From Oscillospiraceae bacterium (GTDB lineage Bacteria > Bacillota > Clostridia > Oscillospirales > Oscillospiraceae): a DNA stretch of 32,476 nucleotides. The DNA lies in assembly GCA_017469795.1 (NCBI GenBank), contig JAFUFT010000029.1:1-32476 (forward strand), given 5' to 3'. The position numbers and the translations under genes were made by a program. Below, in pieces: positions 15,817 to 24,602 of the stretch (position 1 is the stretch's first letter; every line of letters starts with the position of its first letter). The notes under the pieces are model-generated. The model was not told where the DNA came from and did no database searches. It saw only the letters and a list, made by a program, of their open reading frames with translations.

Positions 15817-16464
15817 ATGAGGAAAACCAGGAAACACAGGACTGGAATCTTTGTGGCATTGATCGTGCTCGCGCTGTTTTTTTCGGCCGGAACTTCTCTG
15901 GAACGCACGCAGCAGGGGATCGCGCAGAATCTGATTCGGCTTCACGTCGTCGCGGCGTCGGATTCCCCGGAAGACCAGGCGGTCAAGCTACAGGTGCGGG
16001 ACGCGGTTCTCCGGGAAACACAGTGCATCACGGCGGAAGCGAACAGCAAGGCGGAGGCGGCCCGGCTTCTCAAAGACAATCTTGACAAACTGATCTTTTC
16101 GGCTGCGCAAGCGCTTCCGGATCCGGACCAGCAGCTGAATATAACCTTACAGCGGGAACTGTTCGGAACAAGGTACTATGACACTTTTGCGCTTCCGGGT
16201 GGATACTATGACACGCTGCGGATCGTAATCGGACCCGGGGAGGGGAAAAACTGGTGGTGCGTGGTATATCCCCAGATGTGTACCGCCGCCTCAATGGACC
16301 AGCAGGAAGCCATCGCGGCAATGGGCGGGCTTGACGAGACCCAGCGCGGGATCATCAGCAGCACGGAACCGGAGTACCGGCTCCGGTTCCGTTCACTCGA
16401 GCTTCTGGAGGATATTCTTGGGTGGTTTCGCGGCGGATCGGAGGGGATCCCCGGATCCCGGTGA
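15817..16464 (+). CDS. spoIIR: Stage II sporulation protein R
   Basis: The product has 215 residues. A hydrophobic segment at about residues 10-28 (FVALIVLALFFSAGTSL) acts as signal or anchor, consistent with secretion from the forespore into the intermembrane space. There SpoIIR triggers SpoIIGA to process pro-sigma-E. Family blocks are NLIRLHVVAASDSPEDQAVKL, the YYDTFALPGGYYDTLRIVIG stretch and GKNWWCVVYPQMC. The ATG at 15817 follows GGGCGG by 7 bases. A GTG at 15784 and an ATG at 15802 are in frame but have no ribosome site. The gene marks the organism as spore-forming. A sigma-F-like promoter and a masking hairpin precede it. Confidence 0.92.
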   Translation: MRKTRKHRTGIFVALIVLALFFSAGTSLERTQQGIAQNLIRLHVVAASDSPEDQAVKLQVRDAVLRETQCITAEANSKAEAARLLKDNLDKLIFSAAQALPDPDQQLNITLQRELFGTRYYDTFALPGGYYDTLRIVIGPGEGKNWWCVVYPQMCTAASMDQQEAIAAMGGLDETQRGIISSTEPEYRLRFRSLELLEDILGWFRGGSEGIPGSR

Positions 16465-16489
16465 CAACGAAGCCAAAATATGCTACAAT
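16461..16489 (+). promoter_or_regulatory. Extended -10 promoter of the addBA operon
   Basis: GTGACA (16461-16466) and TACAAT (16484-16489) are 17 bp apart, with TG at 16481-16482 giving an extended -10. Each hexamer has one mismatch. The -35 overlaps the spoIIR stop codon. The addB start is 29 bases after the -10. Confidence 0.68.
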
Positions 16490-16517
16490 GAACAAAACAG
16501 CGAAAGGGAATGATCTC

Positions 16518-19500
16518 ATGCTGAAACTGATTCTGGGGCGCGCAAAATCCGGAAAAACCACCCGGATGATGCAGATGATAAGTCAGTGCCCTGCCGAGGG
16601 AATGTCCTCGCGGATCGTGATCGTTCCGGAGCAACTGAGCCATCAGACTGAGCGGGTCCTCAGCGGGATCTGCGGCGACAGCATCAGCTACAGCGCCGAA
16701 GTTCTCAGTTTCACCAGGCTTCAGAACCGGGTCGGCTCGATCTACGGCGGAAACGCCCGTAATGTCCTGGATCAGGCAGGACGTTTCCTGACGGCGAGGC
16801 TCGCCCTGAACAGCATACAGTCCCGCCTGAAGGTCTTTGCAACCGCCTCTGCCAAAACGGAGTTTCTGTCCGGGATCCTGTCTATGATCGATGAGTTCAA
16901 GTCCTATGACGTTACGCCGGAAGTGCTCGGAAGCGCAGCCCGGGAATCAGAAGGCTTTTTCTCCCAGAAGCTGCAAGAGCTCTCTGAGATACTCGGCGCA
17001 TACAACGCCGTCACGGCGCGCAGCGCCTATGACCCAAGGGGCAAGCTGACACTGCTCTGCCGGCAGCTGAAAGAAACCGATTATGCCGATGGCAGATGGT
17101 TTTTTGTGGACGGCTTCATCGACTTCTCCGCCCAGGAGATGCAGGTGCTTGAGGCGCTCCTTCGCCGCTGTGACTCCATGATCATCACGCTTCCCTGGGA
17201 CGAAGACCCGGAGGATAAGGCGCTGTTTGCGCCGGCGGAGGAAACACTGGCCCGGCTGATTTCCCTTGCGGGATCCACAGGCCAGAAGATCGAGGTCATA
17301 CATACGGATTACCTGCGGGAAATTCCGTCGGAACTGACACACCTGGAACGGGATCTGTTCCGGTTCCGTTCGGAGCCGTTCTCCGCACCGGCAGACGCGA
17401 TCCGGATCGTATCTGCGGAAGACCGGATTGAGGAGATCCGGCACTGCGCTTCGGAGCTTCGCCGCCTTGCCATGGACGGTACCCCATGGCGTAAGATGTA
17501 CGTCGCTGCCGGGGATCCGGATTACTACGGTCCCGTACTCGAGGCGGTATTCCACGAATACGGGATCCCTGTCTATACCGGGATCAAGCAGCCGATCACC
17601 GGTCATCGGGCGGCGGCGTTCTTACTCAGCGGTCTGGAAGCCGCTGTCGAAGGCATGGACACGGAAACGGTGATTGCCTACATCCGTTCCGGCTACTGCG
17701 GCGTTGCAAGAGATGAATGCGATCTCTTGGAGAACTACGCCTATACCTGGTCCGTTTCCGGCAGCAAGTGGAATACCGAATGGACGGAGCACCCCGACGG
17801 CTATGACGGAAAGTTCACCGACAGCACGCGGGAGGAGCTTTCGCTTCTCAACCGGCTCCGGCACATGGCGGTGGGGCCGCTGCTCCGGCTCTCCGCGGGG
17901 ATCAAATCCGCTAGCAACGTCCGGGGCCAGGTCCAGGCGATCTATCAGTTCCTGGAGGATACGGATTTGTTTGCAAAAATAACGGATCAGCTCCGGGATG
18001 AAACGGACGCGGGCGACCTGGAGGCGGCCCAGGAAACAGCGCAGATCTGGAATACGATGATCGAATGTCTGCAGCAGATCGTTTCCGTGCTGGGCGGAAC
18101 GGCCGTCCGCAGCGACGAGCTCCTGAAAATACTTCGCACAACGCTTTCTCAGTATGAGCTGGGAACGATCCCCGCTGTCCTGGAGGCCGTTTCCTTCGGC
18201 GGACTCGACTCGGTCCGCGGGATAGAGCCGGACATCCTCTATGTGCTCGGCGCCAACGAGGGGCTGATTCCGGAACAGAAGACCGGCAACAGTCTTCTGA
18301 CAGAACAGGAGCGCCGGATCCTGCGGGATCAGATGGAGATCCGGCTCGCGCCGGACAGCGAAGGCGCCATGGAGCGGCAGATGCTCCAAATCTACAATGC
18401 TTTTTCCTCTCCCCGCAAAATGCTGTTCGTATCTTACTGCTTATCCAACGGCGGAGAATCCCAGCAGCCCTCCTTCCTGGTGGGCAGGATGAAGCGGATG
18501 TTCCCGGGAACGGAGTCCATCGCATCAACCTGCCGCATTGCCGACGCGGGGACGGTTTCCGGTCTGACGCAGCTTTATCTCTCCGCGGAGGAGCAGGGGC
18601 AGGACTCCCTTCAGGATCTGATCCGCAACGCGGCGCATCAGGTCCCGGAACTGGAAAATGCCATCGTATCCGCAAAAGCCGCCTCGATGCCCAGAGAGCT
18701 TCTGGTTCCCCAGATGTGGACGGAACGCATCTTCGGCAGGGAAGTGACGCTGACTGCATCCCGTCTGGATCAGCTGGCAAAGTGCCCGCTCAGCTTCTTC
18801 CTGAATTACGGCCTCAGGGCGAAACCCGTCAAAGAGGCAACGTTTGACGCGGCGGAGTACGGCACATTCCTGCACTATATTCTCGAGCACACGGTTGCCG
18901 ATGTGGTAAAAAGTGGGACAGAACTGCCGCTCACCGAAGAACAGAGCCGGTCGATGATCAGGACATATATGGAACCCTATCTGCAGGAACGCATTCAGGA
19001 GGAAAGCATCCTTTCCGAGCGGGAAAAATACCTGTACCTGCGGAATGTGGACGAGGCAGGACGAATCCTTTCCGAGATCACGGAAGAGCTTTCCGCCTCC
19101 GATTTCAAACCCTGCGGCTATGAGCTGACGTTCGGCTCCGGGGCGCAGATGGGACAGGTCACTGTGCACAGCACACTTGGCGCCGGACATCTGGACGGAA
19201 CGGTTGACCGTGTGGATCTGTGGAAAAGCCCGGACGGGGATTATTTCCGGATCGTGGATTATAAATCCGGCTCAAAGGTTTTTGATTACACCGATCTGAG
19301 CCGCGGGGTGGGGATGCAGCTGTTCTTGTATCTCTTCGCTCTGAGGCGTTCCGGTATCCCGGACCAATCCGATCACCCGATCCCTGCCGGGGCGCTGTAT
19401 CTGCCCACCAAACGAATTATCCGCACCGTAGAGGCGGGGCTGGACGACGTGGAGGCCGAAAAAGCAAAAACCGGAAAAGACCCAAAGCGTTCCGGTTTGG

Positions 19501-19844
19501 TCCTCGGTGCGCCTGATGTGCTTCAGGCCATGGATCACGACCTGGCAGGAAAGTATCTTCCCGTCAAGAAGCTGGACAATCCGGGAGAATACGCGATCAC
19601 AGAGTCGCAGATGGATCTTCTGGAAAGGTTCATCAGCAGGCAGATGGAGCAGGCGGTGGAAAATGTGTTCTCCGGCCGTTTCGTTCCGGAGCCCTATTAT
19701 CGGAAAGATACGGAAAACGCATGTCTATACTGCGAATACGGGGATGTGTGTCAAAAGGATCCTGACTTCCGGCGGAGCTTCTATACGCCGAAGATCAGCG
19801 CAAAGGAATTCTGGTCCAGGATCGGAGGGGAAGATAATGGCTGA
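16518..19844 (+). CDS. addB: ATP-dependent helicase/deoxyribonuclease subunit B
   Basis: The product has 1108 residues, typical for AddB. AddAB resects double-strand breaks up to a Chi site to start RecA recombination. The N-terminal P-loop GRAKSGKTT lies at 7-15. The helicase-like core is otherwise degenerate, as usual. The C-terminal PD-(D/E)XK nuclease has its core DYKSG at 914-918. It is pinned by the Fe-S cysteines Cys756 (AKCPLSFFLNYG) and Cys1069, Cys1072 and Cys1078 (ACLYCEYGDVC). All four cluster cysteines are present. I chose the ATG at 16518 because AAAGGGA lies 8 bases upstream and the P-loop should be near the terminus. It overlaps addA by 8 bases. Confidence 0.95.
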   Translation: MLKLILGRAKSGKTTRMMQMISQCPAEGMSSRIVIVPEQLSHQTERVLSGICGDSISYSAEVLSFTRLQNRVGSIYGGNARNVLDQAGRFLTARLALNSIQSRLKVFATASAKTEFLSGILSMIDEFKSYDVTPEVLGSAARESEGFFSQKLQELSEILGAYNAVTARSAYDPRGKLTLLCRQLKETDYADGRWFFVDGFIDFSAQEMQVLEALLRRCDSMIITLPWDEDPEDKALFAPAEETLARLISLAGSTGQKIEVIHTDYLREIPSELTHLERDLFRFRSEPFSAPADAIRIVSAEDRIEEIRHCASELRRLAMDGTPWRKMYVAAGDPDYYGPVLEAVFHEYGIPVYTGIKQPITGHRAAAFLLSGLEAAVEGMDTETVIAYIRSGYCGVARDECDLLENYAYTWSVSGSKWNTEWTEHPDGYDGKFTDSTREELSLLNRLRHMAVGPLLRLSAGIKSASNVRGQVQAIYQFLEDTDLFAKITDQLRDETDAGDLEAAQETAQIWNTMIECLQQIVSVLGGTAVRSDELLKILRTTLSQYELGTIPAVLEAVSFGGLDSVRGIEPDILYVLGANEGLIPEQKTGNSLLTEQERRILRDQMEIRLAPDSEGAMERQMLQIYNAFSSPRKMLFVSYCLSNGGESQQPSFLVGRMKRMFPGTESIASTCRIADAGTVSGLTQLYLSAEEQGQDSLQDLIRNAAHQVPELENAIVSAKAASMPRELLVPQMWTERIFGREVTLTASRLDQLAKCPLSFFLNYGLRAKPVKEATFDAAEYGTFLHYILEHTVADVVKSGTELPLTEEQSRSMIRTYMEPYLQERIQEESILSEREKYLYLRNVDEAGRILSEITEELSASDFKPCGYELTFGSGAQMGQVTVHSTLGAGHLDGTVDRVDLWKSPDGDYFRIVDYKSGSKVFDYTDLSRGVGMQLFLYLFALRRSGIPDQSDHPIPAGALYLPTKRIIRTVEAGLDDVEAEKAKTGKDPKRSGLVLGAPDVLQAMDHDLAGKYLPVKKLDNPGEYAITESQMDLLERFISRQMEQAVENVFSGRFVPEPYYRKDTENACLYCEYGDVCQKDPDFRRSFYTPKISAKEFWSRIGGEDNG

Positions 19845-22800
19845 ACTGAAACTCACGCCGCAGCAGCAGGCCGTGGTGCATGATCGGGGCGGGACCCTGC
19901 TGGTATCGGCCGCCGCCGGCTCCGGCAAGACCAAGGTCCTGGTGGACAGAGTCCTGGACCGGATCATCTCAGAGGGCAAAAACATCCATGAGTTTTTGAT
20001 CATCACATTCACAAATGCGGCAGCTGCGGAGCTTCGGGCAAAGATCTCCGAGGCCATCAGCCGGGAGCTGTCGGAGCATCCGGAAAACCGGCATCTTTCC
20101 AGGCAGCTGAACCTGCTGCAGCTAAGCCATATCTCCACTGTACACGCCTTCTGCGGAACGGTGATCCGGGAGTATGGATATCTTATGGATATTCCATCGG
20201 ATTTCCGGGTGCTGGAAGACGGAGAACGGCAGGAACTGCTTCAGAAGCAGCTGGATCAGCTTCTGGACGACGCCTATGAAAAACAGGATCCCGGATTCCT
20301 CCGGTTAACGGACACTCTGGGAGCAGGGAGAAACGATAATGCACTCTGCTCCCTTGTGACCGCATTATACGAAAAGGTCCTCAGCCAGCCGGATCCGGAG
20401 AAGTGGCTGAAACGCCAGCGCTTTGAAATCGATCCGGAAACAGATCTGACGCAATGCCTCTGGGGTTCTCTGCTCATCGACCAGGCAAAGACCCAGATCC
20501 GCGGACTGATCGAGCGGTACACCTGGGCGATCGACGCCATGCAGGGAGATGAAGCCCTTTCGCAGTCTTATCTGCCCGCCTACGAGCAGCAGAGAACGTG
20601 CCTTGTAGCCATGCTTCCGGCGCTGGATCTTCCCTGGACGCAGATCGCAAAAGCGCTTGAAATGGAGTATCCCTCCGTGCGGGTCGTCAAGTATCCGGAT
20701 AAGGAACACCTTAAGGCCATTCAGGACATAAAAACCGACGGCAAAAAGATTCTGGCTTCGCTGGCGCGAACCTTTTCCAGAGATCCCGAGACGCTGAGGA
20801 AAGAACAGAACGATGCCGCGCCGAGCCTGTACGGTCTTTTGGAGCTTGTTCTGGAGCTTGACAAACGGTTCTGCGCGGAAAAGCGCCGGAAAAACGTGCT
20901 GGACTTTTCCGATCAGGAGCATCTTGCGATCCGTCTCCTGACGCATCCGGAAACGGGACAGCCTACTGACGCGGCAAAAGAACTCTCCGAACGCTTTGCG
21001 GAAATCATGGTGGACGAGTATCAGGATTCCAACCGGGTGCAGGAGATCATTTTCCGGGCCATCGCCCGCGGCGGGGATGAGAACAGGTTCCTCGTGGGTG
21101 ATGTAAAACAGTCGATCTACGGATTCCGTATGGCAGAACCGGAGATGTTTCTGAACAAATACAACACTTTCCCGGAGGCCGAGTCCGCGAAGGAAGGGGA
21201 ACCGAGAAAGCTGATTCTCTCCAGGAATTTCCGTTCCAGGCCGGAGATCCTGGAGGCGGTCAATCACACGTTTCGCACCGTGATGTCTCAGGCCGTCGGC
21301 GGTCTAAGTTATGGAGCGGATGAATCCCTTTATGAGGGACTGGACGTTTATCCGGCGGCAAACGGATCCCATGTGGAGCTGCACGTTCTGGAACTGAGAA
21401 AAACGGAGGAAGACGCGGAAGAACTGAGAAACCAGAAGGAAGCGGAGTGGATCGCCCGCCGCATCGTCGAACTCCTGAACGAACCCGCCATGATTCGCGA
21501 GGGCGATGCGCTCCGGCCGGTTGCCCCTTCGGATATTGCGATCCTCTTCCGTTCACGCACCGCCATGGGCGTCTTTGGCAAAGCCCTGCGGGAGGCCGGC
21601 CTGCCGGTTTCCGCAGACATGGAGGAAAACCTGTTCGAGACGCCGGAGGTCAAGGTGCTGATGAATCTGCTCCGGGTGCTGAACAATCCCCATCAGGATA
21701 TTCCGCTGCTTGCGGTGCTGTGCAGTCCGCTGTTCCGGTTTTCCAATGAAAACCTGGCGCAGATCCGGGCGCAGAGCAGAAAAAAGCGCTTCTATGACGC
21801 CATGCTCGAATGTCATGAGCCGTGGTGCATTCAGGCGCTGGAGCGGCTGCAGCAGCTCAGGAAGGAAGCTGCTGCGCTCTCCGCGGACCGGCTTGTCTGG
21901 ACATTGATCCATGAAACCGGCCTCCTGGAGATATATAGCGCCGTGGATGGGGGCCGGCAGCGCCGCGCAAATCTTCTGGCGGTATATCAGTTCGCAAGAA
22001 ACGGTACAGCGGGGGAATTTATGAATCTCTACCGGCTGATCCGCATGCTCGAGCGGGCGGAAACGCAGGGAACGCTGACCGCGGCCCGAAAAACAGACGG
22101 CATTACACTCACCACCATCCACAAATCCAAAGGTCTGGAGTATCCGGTCGTGGTGCTGCCCTGTCTTTCCCAGAGATTTAACACCCGCGACCTGTCCGCC
22201 GCCGTCCTGTACGACAGCGAGACCGGTATAGCCTCGCAGATCACGGATCTTGAAAACCGGATCCGTTATTCCGGACTGTGTCACACCGCGCTGAAGTCGA
22301 AAATGTTATCCGATCTCCGTTCCGAAGAGCTCAGGCTCCTCTACGTCGCCATGACACGGGCCAGGGACTATCTGATCATGACTTACGCGGATAAGAATCC
22401 TGCAAGAGTGCTCTCCAGGCTGCGCACCGGAGCAGGAATGCCAGCATGCCGGTGGGCCGCGCTTCAGGCGGACCAGCTGGGAAAATGGGTCCTGCTTTCC
22501 GCCCTCAACCGCGTGGAAGCCGGCGATCTCTTCGCCCTGTGCGGAAGGCCGCTGTGCGACCTGACGGTCTCGGACCATCCATGGAAGATCACCTATGAGG
22601 CGGTTGAGCAGGTAGAGCCTCTATCCTATGAGGCGGGATCTGATGATGCGCAAACAGAGGAAATCCGTCTGCCGGATCCTTCACAGCTGGTGGAAACCCT
22701 ACAGTGGAAAGACCAGCATGCATCCGCTGCCCGGACACCGTCCAAGCTTACCGCAACACAGATGAAAGGCCGGGAAAAAGATGCGGAGGCGGCAAACGGC

Positions 22801-23373
22801 GCCAAAATACAGGCGAGCGCACCTCAGCTGCGGCGCCCGGAATTCATTCTCGAGCAGAAGGGGCTCAGCGCCACGGAGCGCGGAACCGCGGTACATCTGT
22901 TTTTGCAGTTCGCCGATTATTCCCGCTGTACGACGCCGGAAGATGTGGAATCGGAAAAGCTGCGGCTGGAAGACAATGCGTTTATGACGTCGGAGCAGCT
23001 TTCTGCGGTAGACCCGAAGATGATCGCCGCACTCTTTACCTCCGATTTCGGAATGCGTCTTACGAACGCGGAGCATCTGATCCGGGAGTTCAAATTCTCT
23101 CTCATGGTCGATGCCTCTGAATACTATCCGGGTGTAGACGGCGAACAGATCCTGCTTCAGGGCGTCGTTGACGCCGCCTGGGTCGAACCTGACGGCATCT
23201 GCGTGCTGGACTTCAAGACTGACCGTGTCACCGAGGAAACCATCTCCGAACGCACTGCCTATTACCGTGGGCAGCTGAAGACCTACAAAACAGCGCTGGA
23301 GCGGATCCTCAAGCGCCCGGTCAAAGAAATGTACTTGTATTTCCTGTCGGCTGGAAGGGAAGTGAAGCTTTGA
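19837..23373 (+). CDS. addA: ATP-dependent helicase/nuclease subunit A
   Basis: This 1178-residue UvrD-type helicase and nuclease is the motor of AddAB. It opens with TPQQQAVVHDR, then the Walker A AAAGSGKT at 25-32. Walker B is VDEYQDSN with Asp393 and Glu394. Motif III-IV blocks (FLVGDVKQSIYGFR; LSRNFRSRPEIL) and motif V-VI (TTIHKSKGLEYPVVVLP; LLYVAMTRARD) are intact. The C-terminal nuclease core has Asp1125 and Lys1127 in VLDFKTDR. The ATG at 19837 has GGAGGGG 6 bases upstream and lies 8 bases before the end of addB. The frame is open back to 19507, but that part is addB in another frame. Confidence 0.96.
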   Translation: MAELKLTPQQQAVVHDRGGTLLVSAAAGSGKTKVLVDRVLDRIISEGKNIHEFLIITFTNAAAAELRAKISEAISRELSEHPENRHLSRQLNLLQLSHISTVHAFCGTVIREYGYLMDIPSDFRVLEDGERQELLQKQLDQLLDDAYEKQDPGFLRLTDTLGAGRNDNALCSLVTALYEKVLSQPDPEKWLKRQRFEIDPETDLTQCLWGSLLIDQAKTQIRGLIERYTWAIDAMQGDEALSQSYLPAYEQQRTCLVAMLPALDLPWTQIAKALEMEYPSVRVVKYPDKEHLKAIQDIKTDGKKILASLARTFSRDPETLRKEQNDAAPSLYGLLELVLELDKRFCAEKRRKNVLDFSDQEHLAIRLLTHPETGQPTDAAKELSERFAEIMVDEYQDSNRVQEIIFRAIARGGDENRFLVGDVKQSIYGFRMAEPEMFLNKYNTFPEAESAKEGEPRKLILSRNFRSRPEILEAVNHTFRTVMSQAVGGLSYGADESLYEGLDVYPAANGSHVELHVLELRKTEEDAEELRNQKEAEWIARRIVELLNEPAMIREGDALRPVAPSDIAILFRSRTAMGVFGKALREAGLPVSADMEENLFETPEVKVLMNLLRVLNNPHQDIPLLAVLCSPLFRFSNENLAQIRAQSRKKRFYDAMLECHEPWCIQALERLQQLRKEAAALSADRLVWTLIHETGLLEIYSAVDGGRQRRANLLAVYQFARNGTAGEFMNLYRLIRMLERAETQGTLTAARKTDGITLTTIHKSKGLEYPVVVLPCLSQRFNTRDLSAAVLYDSETGIASQITDLENRIRYSGLCHTALKSKMLSDLRSEELRLLYVAMTRARDYLIMTYADKNPARVLSRLRTGAGMPACRWAALQADQLGKWVLLSALNRVEAGDLFALCGRPLCDLTVSDHPWKITYEAVEQVEPLSYEAGSDDAQTEEIRLPDPSQLVETLQWKDQHASAARTPSKLTATQMKGREKDAEAANGAKIQASAPQLRRPEFILEQKGLSATERGTAVHLFLQFADYSRCTTPEDVESEKLRLEDNAFMTSEQLSAVDPKMIAALFTSDFGMRLTNAEHLIREFKFSLMVDASEYYPGVDGEQILLQGVVDAAWVEPDGICVLDFKTDRVTEETISERTAYYRGQLKTYKTALERILKRPVKEMYLYFLSAGREVKL

Positions 23374-24026
23374 TCCGGGGCGTGGTTCTGGACATGGACG
23401 GGCTCATCACGGATACGGAACGGCTGTTCCTTCGCTTCTGGAGTGAGGTCATGGCAAGCCATGGGTATCCCGCGCACGAAGAGCTTGTCGCGCACTGCGT
23501 CGGACTGGATACTCCGGAGGCGGAAGTCTATGTCCGGTCGAAGCTGGGGGACTCCTTTGAATACCGCACGATTCTCGAGGAGGCGTCCGCCCTTTCAAGA
23601 CAGTATTGCAGCCGCAACGGCGTGCCGTTGAAAGACGGACTTTCCGAGCTTCTTTCGTTTCTGGAACAAAGCCAGATCCCTTACGGCGTGGCAACGTCCG
23701 CAGGATATGAATCCGCGAAAACCCGCCTGACCCAGATCGGTCTCTGGGACAGGCTGCATGGCGTTGTCACAGGAGATATGGTACGGCAGGGCAAGCCTGC
23801 GCCGGACATTTTTCTGAAGGCATGCGAACAGCTCGGAACTCCGCCGGGGGAAACGCTGGTCCTGGAGGATTCTCCCCACGGGATTCTCGGCGCGTATCGG
23901 GCCGGATGTATTCCGGTCATGATCCCTGACCTCGCCCAACCGGGAGATGCATCTTCCATCGCATACGCAGTCGTTCCTCAGCTGGATCAGGTGATTCCGC
24001 TGATCCGGCGTATCAACCAATCCTGA
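23370..24026 (+). CDS. HAD superfamily hydrolase, beta-phosphoglucomutase-like
   Basis: The product has 218 residues. Haloacid dehalogenase motifs are complete: motif I LDMDG with nucleophile Asp8 and acid/base Asp10, motif II TSAG at 109-112, Lys142 in QGKPAPDIF and the Mg-binding EDSPHG at 166-171. The cap is helical and inserted after motif I (about 15-85). This is subfamily IA, which includes beta-phosphoglucomutase and sugar-phosphate or nucleotide phosphatases. The substrate is not readable. The start is TTG at 23370, overlapping the addA stop (TTGA), with AAGGGA about 8 bases upstream. Its place at the end of the addBA transcript implies shared expression rather than a repair role. Confidence 0.85.
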   Translation: MIRGVVLDMDGLITDTERLFLRFWSEVMASHGYPAHEELVAHCVGLDTPEAEVYVRSKLGDSFEYRTILEEASALSRQYCSRNGVPLKDGLSELLSFLEQSQIPYGVATSAGYESAKTRLTQIGLWDRLHGVVTGDMVRQGKPAPDIFLKACEQLGTPPGETLVLEDSPHGILGAYRAGCIPVMIPDLAQPGDASSIAYAVVPQLDQVIPLIRRINQS

Positions 24027-24030
24027 AAGC

Positions 24031-24063
24031 ACAGTCCGGATGCGTCTGCATCCGGACTGTTTT
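24031..24063 (+). terminator. Intrinsic terminator of the addBA-HAD transcript
   Basis: A 13-bp perfect stem (24031-24043 with 24048-24060) with a GTCT loop is followed by TTTCTCTC. It starts 4 bases after the HAD stop codon. On the other strand the T-tract is weak, so it may only partly end the opposing 37-residue gene. Confidence 0.8.
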
Positions 24064-24070
24064 CTCTCAG

Positions 24071-24184
24071 TTATCTGCGATTATCACACTTGTCCTGCTG
24101 ATTGTTCTGCTTCTGCTCATTCTGATTGCGATTCTGCTGATTATTCTGGTTCTGCTCATTCTTATTCTGATTCTTGTTGGACAT
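24071..24184 (-). CDS. 37-residue Asn/Gln-rich small protein
   Basis: An AGAAGGAGG ribosome site, separated from the ATG at 24184 by a well-placed 8-base gap, starts a 37-codon frame ending in TAA. Asn and Gln make up well over half of the residues, in runs such as NKNQNKNEQNQNN. Lys, Arg and Glu are spaced between them, with a single Cys near the end (DKCDNRR). No hydrophobic segment is present, so it is soluble and probably disordered. It lies 58 bases behind spoVAE on the same strand, without a clear terminator between. A CATACTGT at 24233-24226 resembles a sigma-E or sigma-K -10, but the -35 is poor. I do not recognise a family. Expression during sporulation is an inference. Confidence 0.72.
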   Translation of the reverse strand: MSNKNQNKNEQNQNNQQNRNQNEQKQNNQQDKCDNRR

Positions 24185-24242
24185 TGCAATTACCTCCTTC
24201 TGAGATGTCGGATCACTCCGCACAGACAGTATGCCCGTTCCT

Positions 24243-24602
24243 CTAAGATTTATCCCTTGGACGGAATATCACTGCCGCCAGGTACCCGAACACTACCGCA
24301 GCGGAGACTCCGCCTGCCGCAGCGGTAAATCCGCCCGTAAAAATACCGATCCAACCATCCTTGTCAACGGCCTCCCGCACGCCCTTGGCCAGATTATATC
24401 CAAATCCGGTCAGGGGAACTGTTGCTCCGGCGCCGCCCCACCGAAAAACCGGCTCGTACAGTCCGAGCCCGCCCAAAAGAACGCCTGCTGTCACGTAACA
24501 TACCAGGATCCTCGCGGGAGTCAGCCTGGTCCGGTCGATCAGGATCTGTCCCACGGCGCAGAGGATACCGCCGCAAAGGAACGCATTGAGATACTCCATC
24601 AT
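24243..24602 (-). CDS. spoVAE: Stage V sporulation protein AE (SpoVAEb type)
   Basis: The product is a 119-residue membrane protein with four hydrophobic segments. The motif LTPARILVCYVTAGVLLGGLGLYEP and the later GAGATVPLTGFGYNLAKGV and FTGGFTAAAGG blocks are diagnostic of SpoVAE. SpoVA proteins form the inner forespore membrane channel through which dipicolinic acid enters the spore and leaves at germination. The ATG at 24602 overlaps the spoVAD stop codon. A second ATG directly follows at 24599, and either could start translation. No strong ribosome site is present, so coupling with spoVAD is likely. Confidence 0.93.
   Translation of the reverse strand: MMEYLNAFLCGGILCAVGQILIDRTRLTPARILVCYVTAGVLLGGLGLYEPVFRWGGAGATVPLTGFGYNLAKGVREAVDKDGWIGIFTGGFTAAAGGVSAAVVFGYLAAVIFRPRDKS

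Noticed and set aside
19507..19836. N-terminal extension of addA
   Set aside because: This part overlaps addB in another frame, and the ATG at 19837 has a strong ribosome site right before the conserved helicase start.
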